A stretch of DNA of 64,000 bases from Paulinella micropora (lineage: Eukaryota; Cercozoa; Imbricatea; Euglyphida; Paulinellidae). The position numbers were made by a program, and so were the translations under genes. Below the pieces are notes generated by a model, which was given only the letters and a program-made list of their open reading frames with translations, made no database searches and had not been told where the DNA came from. The stretch covers positions 21,184-85,183 of the forward strand of contig WBZZ01005875.1 in the NCBI GenBank assembly GCA_019918135.1. Reading direction: 5' to 3'. Below are positions 24,944 to 33,204 of the stretch, one piece after another. The number at the start of each line of letters is the position of its first letter. The first letter of the stretch is position 1.

Positions 24944-26585
24944 ATGTCGGCTAAGACTAAGCGAATAAAAAAGACAAAGGTAAGACCCCCGCGGGTTTAT
25001 AGGAATAAGAGCGGGAAGCCGTATATTATCCAGAAGGGTAAAAAATATTATCTTAATTTCGGTAAAAAGACAAATGATATGAGCACACTTCAAATTGTTA
25101 AACTTTTTATGAAATACTTGAGCAGACCAAAAGCAAAAAAAAAAAACAAAGAAGGAAGACTTGCGAAAAGTCCAGAGCCTGTCAGAGATTGAGCAAAATA
25201 CTAGAACCGCCATTAATGACCACTTAGACAAACTCAGAAAGGAGAAATACGAAAAGATTGATGAGATAGACCAAAAAGAGAAAAAAGCACGAGTTGATGC
25301 TGAAGAAGAAAAGAAGAGGCAAGAAAGAAAAGACATAGCAGATGCTAAGGAAAGGCAGGATGAGTTAGCAAGGATACACCGCAATGAACTATCCGATATC
25401 AAGGAACGACAAGAACAAAAAGCCAGAGAACTAAGAAGGGAGCAAAAACTCATAGATGATGTAAAATATGAAGAAGATAGAAAAAATAGGATACAAGCAT
25501 TACCACCGCCACCACAATATCAATATATTATGCCACCACAGCAGGGGCAACCACAAGCACCGCCATTAGGAACACCACAACAAGCGCCGCCATTAGTAGC
25601 ACCACCACAAGCACCGCCATTACCTAATTTAGGAGATGAAGCACCATTGAAAACGAAAGAGCAATATGAGGAAGAAAAAAAGCAAAAGCAGAAAGATATT
25701 GAAACACTAAAATTAGCAGGATGTACAGATAAGTTCATAAAAAAGATGAGTCGTAAAGACTTACAAAAAGCCAGTCAAGATATTCAGACGGCTATAGCCA
25801 CAGCGACATCTTTAGAGGAACAGAAAAAGTTAGCAGAAGAATATAAAGAAAAACTTGAAAAGGAAGAAAAGAAAGCAGAAGAAAAGGGTAAGCATTTTGA
25901 ACATTTACAAATTAATCAATTTTTAATCTCAGCATTTTCAAAAACTTATCACCCAAACATTACTATAAAAGAGTTAGCACAGGCTTTAAAAAAGAGACTA
26001 GATAGTGATGGACATAAAAAATTAAATTACAAATTCACTTCAAAGTGGATTATTGACATGATTAAAAGGTTTAATATTGATGTTGGAAATGAAAAGGAAA
26101 ACGTAAAAAGAAAAGGAGCGGATTATGCTAGATATGAAGAGTATATGGGTATTAATGAGCAAAAAGGTAGTGGAGCGAAGACATTAGAGGAATTAATTGA
26201 TAAAGTATTTTCAATAGCGAAAAAAAAATACTTAGCTCGCAAAGATTGGAAACACACAATGAACAAACATAATTTTGTAAATACTCTAACGAACAAAATG
26301 ACTATAGACACAAATGTAGATAAACAAGTTTCAAATGATTTGAATATTGACGAGGGAATGCCACAACAACTACCACCGAGCGTCGCGGAGACAACCATAC
26401 CCCCGAGCGTCGCGGAGACGCCACAACCACAGACAGAGGAGCCCCCGCCAGAGGAGCCACAGCAGGGTGAGGGGTGGGGACTAATGACTAATGAAATAGA
26501 TGAAATAATGAAAAAATATGGATGGTATCTCGGAGCAATAGCCAGTGATGAAATCTACAAGTTGAAGCCCGGAAGCAGAAAGTGA
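24944..26585 (+). pseudogene. Coiled-coil structural protein, frameshifted (element A)
   Basis: It starts MSAKTKRIKKTKVRPPRVYR with the same basic block as B, then breaks in a run of twelve A near 25,140. The downstream frame (from about 25,161) is open to 26,585 and holds the coiled coils, the PPPPQYQYI and Pro/Gln/Ala linker and the C-terminal domain. Its last residues (YLGAIASDEIYKLKPGSRK) are the same as those leading into the protease in B, so in this copy the structural protein reading frame continues into the protease region and is stopped by a TGA. Confidence 0.75.
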
Positions 26586-26965
26586 TACGGATTTATTATG
26601 AATACCGACCGAGCAACAAAAAAGGACAGCACTGGATGGCAATATGGATAAGTCTAGATAAAGACAGGAGTATGGAAGTGTATGACCCTTTAGCACTTTA
26701 CGAGCCGACGGAAGACTTTCAGCAACAAATGAAACAACTAATAGACCGAAGCCACCCCGATAGTTATTTATTAATGAAGGTTAATCAAGTAAAAGAGCAG
26801 AGTGATACTTCCTCAACTTGTGGATGGTTTGCTATGCGGTTTCTTCTCCTTCGTTCAAAAGGTGTAAGGTTTAAATTCGCCAGTGGCTACACAGACTTAA
26901 AAGAAGAAGAAGCAGAAAAATTAAAAGCACAGAATGGGTATGGTCATTTTGATACATACATATAA
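26582..26965 (+). pseudogene. Adenain-like cysteine protease, 5' end broken (element A)
   Basis: The catalytic part is open: His (GQHWMAIWIS), the acidic VYDPLA segment, Gln and Cys (SSTCGWFAMRF), as in B. Upstream there is a TGA at 26,583-26,585 and a frame change in an A-run near 26,625, so it has no proper start. It lies between the coiled-coil gene and the penton gene, as in B. Confidence 0.75.
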
Positions 26966-27028
26966 AAGATATTTTCTAATATATAGATTTTTTGAGGTTG
27001 TAGGTGGTTTTTATAAAAAGCACCTACG

Positions 27029-27841
27029 ATGGAGTACAAAGGTGGTCGTTCAAGTTCCATCTATTACATAAATAGTAAAAATAGAATAACGGGAACAGAC
27101 AGCGACTTTACACACGAAATCAATATGAAGGGGCTAGACAATCCCACACATTGTAAAATTCTTCATATTTATGTGCCGAAATCGTATTACTCTGTGGCTT
27201 CACCATATAATACTTTTACATTATCCGAAGACGGGTATGAGACTTTAATTACAATACCTGAGGGCAACTACACAATGAACAACTTAAAAAATAAGTTGTC
27301 TGAGATACTGACGGCAGAAAGTCCGAATGATTATACTTATGTAGTCTCAAGCAACAATACAAACACAGAAGCGGAGGATGGCAAATTAACATTCAGTGTT
27401 TCAAATAACGGAGGTATTCAACCGCGGTTTATATTTGATAGTGAGACACGTATTCATGAGGTAATGGGTTTTGATAGAAATTCAACATATTCCTTTGCTA
27501 ATGATTTCATTAAATCGCCAAATGTAATTATTCTAACTGGTGAAAAAACTTTGTATCTTCAATCGGATGTGGTGAATGAAGGTGATAATCATGTGCTTCA
27601 AGAAATATACACAGCCAACGAAATTCCTTTTGGTTCAGTCATTTATGGCGGCTCTGGAAGCGAATACGGGAAAACATTATCCGCAAGTTCAAATAATGTA
27701 TTCAGGTTTTACTTGACAGACGAAAATGACCAAGCAATAAATCTTAATGGTTTGGGAATAGTTATGACATTACTGGTTTATCGTGAAACTAATTATTTTA
27801 GTTTATTTCATTCATTTTTCAATTTGTTTAAACAGAGATAA
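27029..27841 (+). CDS. Penton-like minor capsid protein (element A)
   Basis: Encodes 270 aa, intact and closely similar to the B copy (MEYKGGRSSSIYYINSKNR, FTHEINMKGLDNPTHCKIL, IPEGNYTMNNLKNKL, ending FNLFKQR). It is a single-jelly-roll minor capsid protein expected at the vertices. It is followed after 89 bp by the capsid gene. The conservation of this gene and the capsid gene, while most other A genes are broken, may only reflect chance or repair between copies. Confidence 0.85.
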   Translation: MEYKGGRSSSIYYINSKNRITGTDSDFTHEINMKGLDNPTHCKILHIYVPKSYYSVASPYNTFTLSEDGYETLITIPEGNYTMNNLKNKLSEILTAESPNDYTYVVSSNNTNTEAEDGKLTFSVSNNGGIQPRFIFDSETRIHEVMGFDRNSTYSFANDFIKSPNVIILTGEKTLYLQSDVVNEGDNHVLQEIYTANEIPFGSVIYGGSGSEYGKTLSASSNNVFRFYLTDENDQAINLNGLGIVMTLLVYRETNYFSLFHSFFNLFKQR

Positions 27842-27930
27842 ATATCAATTAATTTTAGAATTATTTATTTTTTCTATAAAAATATTCTGATGAATTAGTT
27901 AATTACACTACTTCAAAAACAAAACAAAAA

Positions 27931-29382
27931 ATGCCTGTCCAATACCGAGGAGAACTAGTCCATCAGACTAAGGAACTGCTCACGGGTAAGTATGAATTGA
28001 ACAAACTTACCGCCCGTGAAGGGTCGGCTGATGTTGTTCTCACCACTGCGGGAGGAAATGAAAGCACCTTTGAAATCCCTACTCGTCCTTTGAACCTTGC
28101 GAGGTCGGTGTTGCGATTTACTTACACCCCTGCCACATCTGCTGGTTATAATCGTATGTTTATGGATTGCTTGCCTATGATACAAAGAATTGAACTGCGA
28201 AGCCGAAGCGGTCAATATTTGTGCAATCTTCAACACGTGGGCAATTACACTAAGATGATTTGGAAGCCCGAAATTAAATATGAACAATTTATGGCACTTG
28301 AAAACCACGGGGCGGGTGTATCTAGCGGGGCTATGCTTCAAAAGTGTAATGCTGGAAGAGTTGAAATTGGAACTAGAGCAGAAAGAAAGGCAATTACTGA
28401 TGCAGCCAATACTGCTGGAGTGGTTGCTGCAGTTCAAGGTTATTACAAAGTGCCACTTGTTAATGCCCGCCGTCATAATGATACTGCTCTCGCCGATAGC
28501 ACTGCTGGAAATTATAGCCTTGTTAATGTTCCTTTTGAGGAGGCAAAGTATTTTGAAGGAGGAACTAATGCGACCCCTGACCCTGTTATTAAAGTTAAAC
28601 TTCCGTTGGGTATGATTTTTGGAACTATTTTTGAATTAGATAAGACTATCGGTTTTAATGAAATTTTGGATTTGCGAATTGTGTGGGAGGGAACTAACCG
28701 CTCTACTTTCTATGGAACTGATGCAAGCAGTATTTCCACTGGTGCTGCACAGGTGGCTGTTGGTGCTACTATTTCAAACTTGAATCTGTTTCTTGCCGTA
28801 GAGACGGACCCAAATGTTGTCCTTGGTGTTCAGCAGAAGATTGCGGGAGAAGGTTTCCCGTTTAACATTGAATACCCTATCTCTTGGAAACAGAACCTCT
28901 CAACAACAAGCCAAAATTTCGTTGTAAAAATGAACCGCTCACAGGGTGAGAGAATTAGAAGAATTTATACTTCCGCATTCCACAACGATGACAATAAAAA
29001 TACCGCTTTTGACAACGATAACAGAGCGGATGCAAAGATTATTTCATATTATACAACTCTGGATGGTTCTCGTCTTCAACAATTTGACATTGACACCTCT
29101 GAGAATGAGGACTATATGATTTTGAAGGATAAGTTGAAGGGAAGTGCCATCCTAAACAGCGATGTCTATCATTACAACTGGTTTCATGTGGATACTTGGG
29201 ACAATAACCGCCCCCTGTGCGATAAGGATACCGACGGGTATGAGGTGAGTGGTCTGAGCCTTGACACTGAGAGGCGATATGAGTTCGTTTCAACTACTGC
29301 TGGAAATAATCTTAACCATTACACTTTTGCCATTCTTCAACGAAGTGTGCTTGTGAAGGGAATTGAAATTCTAATGTCTTAA
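27931..29382 (+). CDS. Major capsid protein, intact (element A)
   Basis: Encodes 483 aa, the only complete capsid gene on the page. It starts MPVQYRGELVHQ after an A-rich leader. N-terminal landmarks are YELNKLTAREGSAD, RPLNLARSVLRFTYT, FMDCLPMIQRIEL and MLQKCNAG. The C-terminal half has DLRIVWEGTNR, LAVETDPNVVLGVQQKI, YYTTLDGSRLQQFDIDT and YHYNWFHVDTWDNNRPL. The length and gene position fit the double-jelly-roll capsid protein of Polintons and related viruses. The assignment rests on gene context (penton, protease, ATPase) and composition, since jelly rolls have no short motif. Confidence 0.85.
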   Translation: MPVQYRGELVHQTKELLTGKYELNKLTAREGSADVVLTTAGGNESTFEIPTRPLNLARSVLRFTYTPATSAGYNRMFMDCLPMIQRIELRSRSGQYLCNLQHVGNYTKMIWKPEIKYEQFMALENHGAGVSSGAMLQKCNAGRVEIGTRAERKAITDAANTAGVVAAVQGYYKVPLVNARRHNDTALADSTAGNYSLVNVPFEEAKYFEGGTNATPDPVIKVKLPLGMIFGTIFELDKTIGFNEILDLRIVWEGTNRSTFYGTDASSISTGAAQVAVGATISNLNLFLAVETDPNVVLGVQQKIAGEGFPFNIEYPISWKQNLSTTSQNFVVKMNRSQGERIRRIYTSAFHNDDNKNTAFDNDNRADAKIISYYTTLDGSRLQQFDIDTSENEDYMILKDKLKGSAILNSDVYHYNWFHVDTWDNNRPLCDKDTDGYEVSGLSLDTERRYEFVSTTAGNNLNHYTFAILQRSVLVKGIEILMS

Positions 29383-29383
29383 T

Positions 29384-29540
29384 GATATTTTATTCAGATA
29401 CTTCGTATCTTCATAAAACATCGAATGCCATTAAAGTAAAAAAATTAATAGATTAAATAATTTTTTTCTTGTATAATAATATAGGAAGACGACGTTTGAG
29501 AATAAACGAGAGTGCGTAGCACGAAGTGAAATTCTCAAAT
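29384..29540. repeat. Paired-hairpin intergenic unit A3 around a promoter
   Basis: Left hairpin GATATTTTAT, GATAC-TTC-GTATC tip, ATAAAACATCG. Right part CGACGTTTGAGAAT, GTGC-GTA-GCAC tip, ATTCTCAAATG. The spacer contains an AT-rich block (TTAATAGATTAAATA and TTGTATAAT) also found before the same gene in B. The ATG of the 412-aa gene is formed at the right edge. Confidence 0.75.
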
Positions 29541-30777
29541 GTCCAACCAAAGAAATTTAATCGCACAAAATCCAGACGGAGATTTCGTAAATGTAAAAGT
29601 AGGGCATGATGGTTATCTTGAGACTAATGTTGAAAAAACAGAATTTGGTGAATTAGCAACATCACAATACATACCAATTATACAAGAAACATTTATGTAT
29701 AATGTAAATACCTCTAAGTGGAACACAAGCACTACTAGTGCTACATTAGAGCAAAAGAGTGCTATGGCATATCTAACAACACAGGCAGTTGGAGGTTCAA
29801 GATTATTCATCGAAACAAAAAAGAAAATTAAATATCGTGCTGGTATGGGGGTATGTGTCAGATTTACTGCTTTGTGGAATACAAATGAAGCAGGCGGATA
29901 TTCATCTTATGTAGGTATTGGTGATTCCTTCTTGACGGACGGATTTTTCTTCTCAAGAGAAAATGGTGTAATGAAAATATACCAATTAAACAACTCCAAT
30001 GTCATTACCGAGGTTAAACAAAGTCTATGGAATGTAGATAAAGCAGATGGAACGGATTACTTACCAGCCATTGATTTCAGTAAGGGTAATGTATTTCAGA
30101 TTAAATATCAATACTTAGGTTTTGGTCAGATATCATTTTATATTGAAAATCCAAACACTGGACAATTTCAACTAGTCCATGCTATACGATATGCCAACAG
30201 CAAAACTGCTACATCTCTTAATAATACTACTTTACCATTCTTGGCTTCTTTGGCTGTTGGTGTTAATCCGCAAATCCAAAATCTTAGAATTGCCAGTGTT
30301 GGATGCTTTATTGAAAGAACTGAAATCATAAGAGGTATTCCATTTATTTATGAAAGAACAGCAAATACAACAAATGTAGCAACTCATGCTTTTACTATGA
30401 GGAATAATACTAAAATTATTGGAAACACTATTGCTAATTATAGTATAGTGTATCCTAGACGGCTAAATATTCTAAATACTGACACTAAAAGTAGCGTAAT
30501 CATTAAGGTAATAAAAAATGCTACACTTACAGGTGCCGTTTATGCTGAGAACAATACAAATACGAGTTTAGTTTCGTTTGATACTACTGCCACTATTAGT
30601 GGCGGGAATGTGATTGCTGTTGTATTCGTGAATACTAGTGATGCTCAAAGTATAAATTTTGCTGATTATGATTTAGATGACATGTTGCCAAGCGAAAGGC
30701 TAACAATAACAGCACAGGCTACTGCAAATCAGACTATAAGTATTCAGTATGCTTTTACTTGGTTAGAAGACCCATGA
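29539..30777 (+). CDS. 412-aa phage-type structural protein (element A)
   Basis: Encodes 412 aa, intact. It has the pattern of a structural protein family seen in phages and large viruses: an aromatic, beta-rich core with YRAGMGVCVRFTALW, YVGIGDSFLTDGFFF, WNVDKADGTDYLP, IDFSKGNVFQIKYQYLGFG and FYIENPNTGQFQLVH. The family name and function are not known to me; a concanavalin-like or jelly-roll receptor-binding domain is a guess. It follows the capsid gene on the same strand in both elements, so it is probably a virion surface or vertex protein. The B copy has exactly the same length. Confidence 0.7.
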   Translation: MSNQRNLIAQNPDGDFVNVKVGHDGYLETNVEKTEFGELATSQYIPIIQETFMYNVNTSKWNTSTTSATLEQKSAMAYLTTQAVGGSRLFIETKKKIKYRAGMGVCVRFTALWNTNEAGGYSSYVGIGDSFLTDGFFFSRENGVMKIYQLNNSNVITEVKQSLWNVDKADGTDYLPAIDFSKGNVFQIKYQYLGFGQISFYIENPNTGQFQLVHAIRYANSKTATSLNNTTLPFLASLAVGVNPQIQNLRIASVGCFIERTEIIRGIPFIYERTANTTNVATHAFTMRNNTKIIGNTIANYSIVYPRRLNILNTDTKSSVIIKVIKNATLTGAVYAENNTNTSLVSFDTTATISGGNVIAVVFVNTSDAQSINFADYDLDDMLPSERLTITAQATANQTISIQYAFTWLEDP

Positions 30778-30882
30778 AAGCAAAAAAAAAAACGAAAATG
30801 GAAGTGTGGATTTTCAAATATCACTTTTTAAAATACTTGATAAAATTTTTTTTTCTAACTTCATTCATTTCTTCATTTTTTT
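30778..30882. other. Remnant of a paired-hairpin unit
   Basis: The sequence GGAAGTGTGGATTTTCAAATATC at about 30,801-30,823 matches the right edge of units B1 and B4 (GAGTGTGGATTTAC.AATATC), but the rest of the unit is missing. The remainder is T-rich and forms the end of the convergent 138-aa gene. Confidence 0.5.
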
Positions 30883-31299
30883 CTAGAAATGAAAGTACAC
30901 ATGCCACATCGCAAAATCTATCATCGTCAATTGAAACTGATAACACATTTTTTTCTTACACTCTTTACAAGGTGCTTTATTTAATATACATCCTTCTTCT
31001 GTACATGTAGCAGTCGCTATTTCTTCGCCTACATTAGCCTTTATTTCGGTAATTCCACTCTCTCTCACAACAAGATCTGTTTCCTTAAAAGGAGTGCTTT
31101 GTTCCTCCATCATTTTTTCTAATGTGGCCTCCAATGGAATAACTACTTTCACGTTGTCGTCCCTCTGCTTGTATTGCTCATAGAAAGATACAATGTCAGG
31201 CTTAGTCCATTTAATTGTCGGCATTTTGACATTGCCGCTGTCAAGGTTCCATTTTTCAATTTCATTCAAGTAGTCTTGTTTGGTGTTGAGGTCAGTCAT
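30883..31299 (-). CDS. MTDL-type protein with Cys cluster at the C terminus (element A)
   Basis: Encodes 138 aa starting MTDLNTKQDYLNEIEKWNLD, with a conserved WTKPDIVSFYEQYKQRDDNVKVVIP block shared with the B gene at 34,634-35,137. The C-terminal part differs: C99, C104, C111, C114 and C119 could bind zinc, whereas the B gene ends in an ExoX-C-like domain instead. The tail (QFQLTMIDFAMWHVYFHF) lies at the decayed end near the hairpin remnant and may be read-through sequence. Function unknown. Confidence 0.5.
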   Translation of the reverse strand: MTDLNTKQDYLNEIEKWNLDSGNVKMPTIKWTKPDIVSFYEQYKQRDDNVKVVIPLEATLEKMMEEQSTPFKETDLVVRESGITEIKANVGEEIATATCTEEGCILNKAPCKECKKKMCYQFQLTMIDFAMWHVYFHF

Positions 31300-31424
31300 G
31301 ATATTTTAGAATTTCACTTCGTGCTACGCACTCTCGCTTATTCTAAAACATCGAAAAAAAATTTAAAGAAAAAATAATTAAAAGAAAACGATGTTTTGTG
31401 ATGACGAAGTCAGAACAAAATATC
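31300..31424. repeat. Paired-hairpin intergenic unit A4
   Basis: Best-formed unit. On the minus strand: GATATTTTGT, GAC-TTC-GTC tip, ACAAAACATCG, spacer, CGATGTTTTAGAAT, GTGC-GTA-GCAC tip, ATTCTAAAATATC. It spans from the stop (TGA) of the 95-aa gene to the ATG of the 138-aa gene. The matching place in B (35,138-35,164) has only TGATATATA-type AT sequence, an empty site. Confidence 0.8.
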
Positions 31425-31710
31425 AAATATATTTTTTTACTTCACTTTTAATGTCAGTAAATTTATCAAACCACGGCTGTTTCATAACCCATTCAAGATA
31501 TGGTTTGTCAATGGTAGCAACATCTTGAATTTTCTTACCTTTATACTTACCAAATGGAAAAATATCCCTTGGCTTGCCTGCCCGTGCATTTTCAATCATT
31601 TGGATTTCGTCAGTAATTATCTTTTTAACATCGGTAATAGAAAATGTTTCTTTTTTATTTTCAACAGAGAGTTTCTCAAACTTCTCACATAATCTGGTGA
31701 GGGTGGTCAT
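31423..31710 (-). CDS. ExoX C-terminal-like small protein (element A)
   Basis: Encodes 95 aa. Residues about 50-80 read FPFGKYKGKKIQDVATIDKP then YLEWVMKQPWF, which fits the small domain found at the C terminus of ExoX-type exonucleases and as a stand-alone domain in phages and viruses. The N-terminal half is helical (LCEKFEKLSVENKKE). There is no nuclease domain, so it is probably a DNA- or protein-binding accessory. It is nearly identical to the B gene at 35,165-35,452 and sits just downstream of the polymerase in both. Confidence 0.65.
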   Translation of the reverse strand: MTTLTRLCEKFEKLSVENKKETFSITDVKKIITDEIQMIENARAGKPRDIFPFGKYKGKKIQDVATIDKPYLEWVMKQPWFDKFTDIKSEVKKYI

Positions 31711-31761
31711 TGGTCTATATAGAGTGGTAAAAAATTTTATAAAAAAAATTAATTAATTGTT

Positions 31762-31907
31762 GATATTTTGTTCTGACTTCGTCATCACAAAACATCGTGT
31801 CATGCTTTAATGGAGGACGATGTTTGATAATAAACGAGAGTGCGTAGCACGACCATCTCGTAGAGTGATTACGCCCTTCGGGCAGTAAAGTGAAATTATC
31901 AAATATC
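31762..31907. repeat. Paired-hairpin intergenic unit A5 with extra tetraloop arm
   Basis: GATATTTTGT, GAC-TTC-GTC tip, ACAAAACATCG, short spacer, CGATGTTTGATAAT, GTGC-GTA-GCAC then an extra arm with GCCC-TTCG-GGC, ATTATCAAATATC. The stop codon of the A polymerase (TGA read at 31,901) lies in its right edge. B has no unit at this place. Confidence 0.78.
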
Positions 31908-32672
31908 AAAGCCGTAAGGGATACTATCATTTTCGTTGATAAACTCACGCCCGCACCATCTTGTTTTATTAACTACTTTTACAACATTCTTTTGGTGATG
32001 TATGCTAAAGTGTTCAATATGTTGTTGTTTGCTGTTTCTGCTAGTATGTATTTTCTTCATTATAAAGTCTCTGGTATTAGTTAAACTTTCACCCTTATCC
32101 ATTAATTCATAAGCGGTTGGATTTAACTTTTTCAAATCTAAACCTTTTCCTCTAAAGTGGAAATGAGTTTTACCTTTTTCTTCCCCTTTCTTTACATACT
32201 CCAACATATACAATTGTGGTGCTATCCATAATCCCCTTATTATTTTACAATCCGTTCCAAGGTCGTCATCCATTCCCCCGATTGTTTTATCTCTAAATCT
32301 CTTTATCCGTTCAATATTTCTTACATGGCTTTGAATGCTGTCTGTATCTGTGTAATAATAGTCTCTGTCGGGGTCGTTGTCTGGGTTGGCTTCGGTCATA
32401 TACTTATACATAATTCGTCTGCTGTATGCTAGGATAAATGCCCCGTATTGAGTGGGTTTTGTAATTTTATCTTCTATTATTTGTTCGTCGCGTGGTGTTC
32501 CCGAGATAAGCCATAATTCACCATTTGCCTCATCAAATTTCTCAATATCTGTTATCACGTATTTAGCCCAGAATTTCCAATACTCGTGATTTTTAGAAAT
32601 ATATTTACTCACTGAGTTTATCGGTCTTTGAATTGTCTTTCCGTATAAAGCATTCATAAATAACTTCGCCAA
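31899..32672 (-). pseudogene. DNA polymerase B, 3' part, cut by inversion (element A)
   Basis: This is the C-terminal 257 residues of the A polymerase, beginning exactly at the breakpoint with AKLFMNALYGKTIQRP (motif B). It contains YYYTDTDSIQSHVR (motif C) and a thumb region ending WCGREFINENDSIPYGFDI. It is open throughout. The 5' part is at 489-2,631. The last residues differ from B because unit A5 has replaced the 3' end. Confidence 0.88.
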
Positions 32673-32673
32673 C

Positions 32674-33105
32674 GGTCGCCGTTTGAAGAAGATTTATCAC
32701 TCAGTTTTTAACAACGAAGAAAGAAAGAACACTGCTTATGACCATGATAATCGAACAGCAACAAAGATCGCTACTTTATACACTACTCTAGACGGAGCAA
32801 GTCAGCAAGAGTTTAACATTGACTGCGCCACTGAAGAAGACTATATGTACCTGAAGCCTAAGATTGAGGGTTCGGCCTTGTTGAATAATGATGTGTATAA
32901 ATACAACTGGTTTTGGGTTGATACTTGGGATAATACCCGCCCGCTATGGAGCAAAGACCAAAATGAAATCAGCGGTTTAAGTCTTGATACTGAGCGACGA
33001 TGGGAGTTTATTGGCACTAATGCGGGAACTGCTCTTAACCACTACACCGTGGCAATCACTCAGCGGGAGGTTCAGGTTAAGGCGAATATGATTACGATTA
33101 GTTGA
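32674..33105 (+). pseudogene. Major capsid protein, C-terminal part, cut by inversion (element B)
   Basis: Open frame of about 143 residues starting at the breakpoint (RRLKKIYHSVFNNEERK) and matching residues about 345-483 of the intact A capsid: TLYTTLDGASQQEFNID, YKYNWFWVDTWDNTRPLW, ISGLSLDTERRWEF. It has no start of its own. The N-terminal part is at 2,632-3,670 on the other strand. One extra base (C at 32,673) lies at the junction. The TGA stop is formed by the edge of the next half-unit. Confidence 0.9.
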
Positions 33106-33154
33106 TATTTATGAGCATCGCTTTCATTTCATTTTCGCTTGCTCATAAACATCG
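33104..33154. repeat. Left half of a paired-hairpin unit (B3)
   Basis: GATATTTATGAGC, loop, GCTCATAAACATCG. The right half is absent; the AT-rich promoter-like block (TTAATAGATTAAATA) follows and then the ATG of the 412-aa gene. Compare unit A3, which has both halves around the same block. Confidence 0.7.
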
Positions 33155-33204
33155 TGAAAGATTAATAGATTAAATATTTTTTTCTCGTATAATATAGACC
33201 TACA

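Larger units (their letters stand above)
16383..32672 (+). mobile_element. Polinton-like element A, integrase-side part (inverted segment)
   Basis: This is the larger part of element A, from its integrase-side tip (AGTAAATGATA at 16,383) to the breakpoint in the polymerase gene. It is collinear with element B (integrase, SAP-like, acidic, fibre, membrane, ATPase, basic, coiled-coil, protease, penton, capsid, fibre-like 412-aa protein, two small genes, polymerase). Many genes carry single-base frameshifts, so A is an older, decaying copy. Its tip shares the first bases and the palindromic layout of B's terminal repeat but not its sequence. The 6-bp host flank TGCTTC (16,377-16,382) predicts the target duplication at the unseen outer end. 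Confidence 0.88.
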
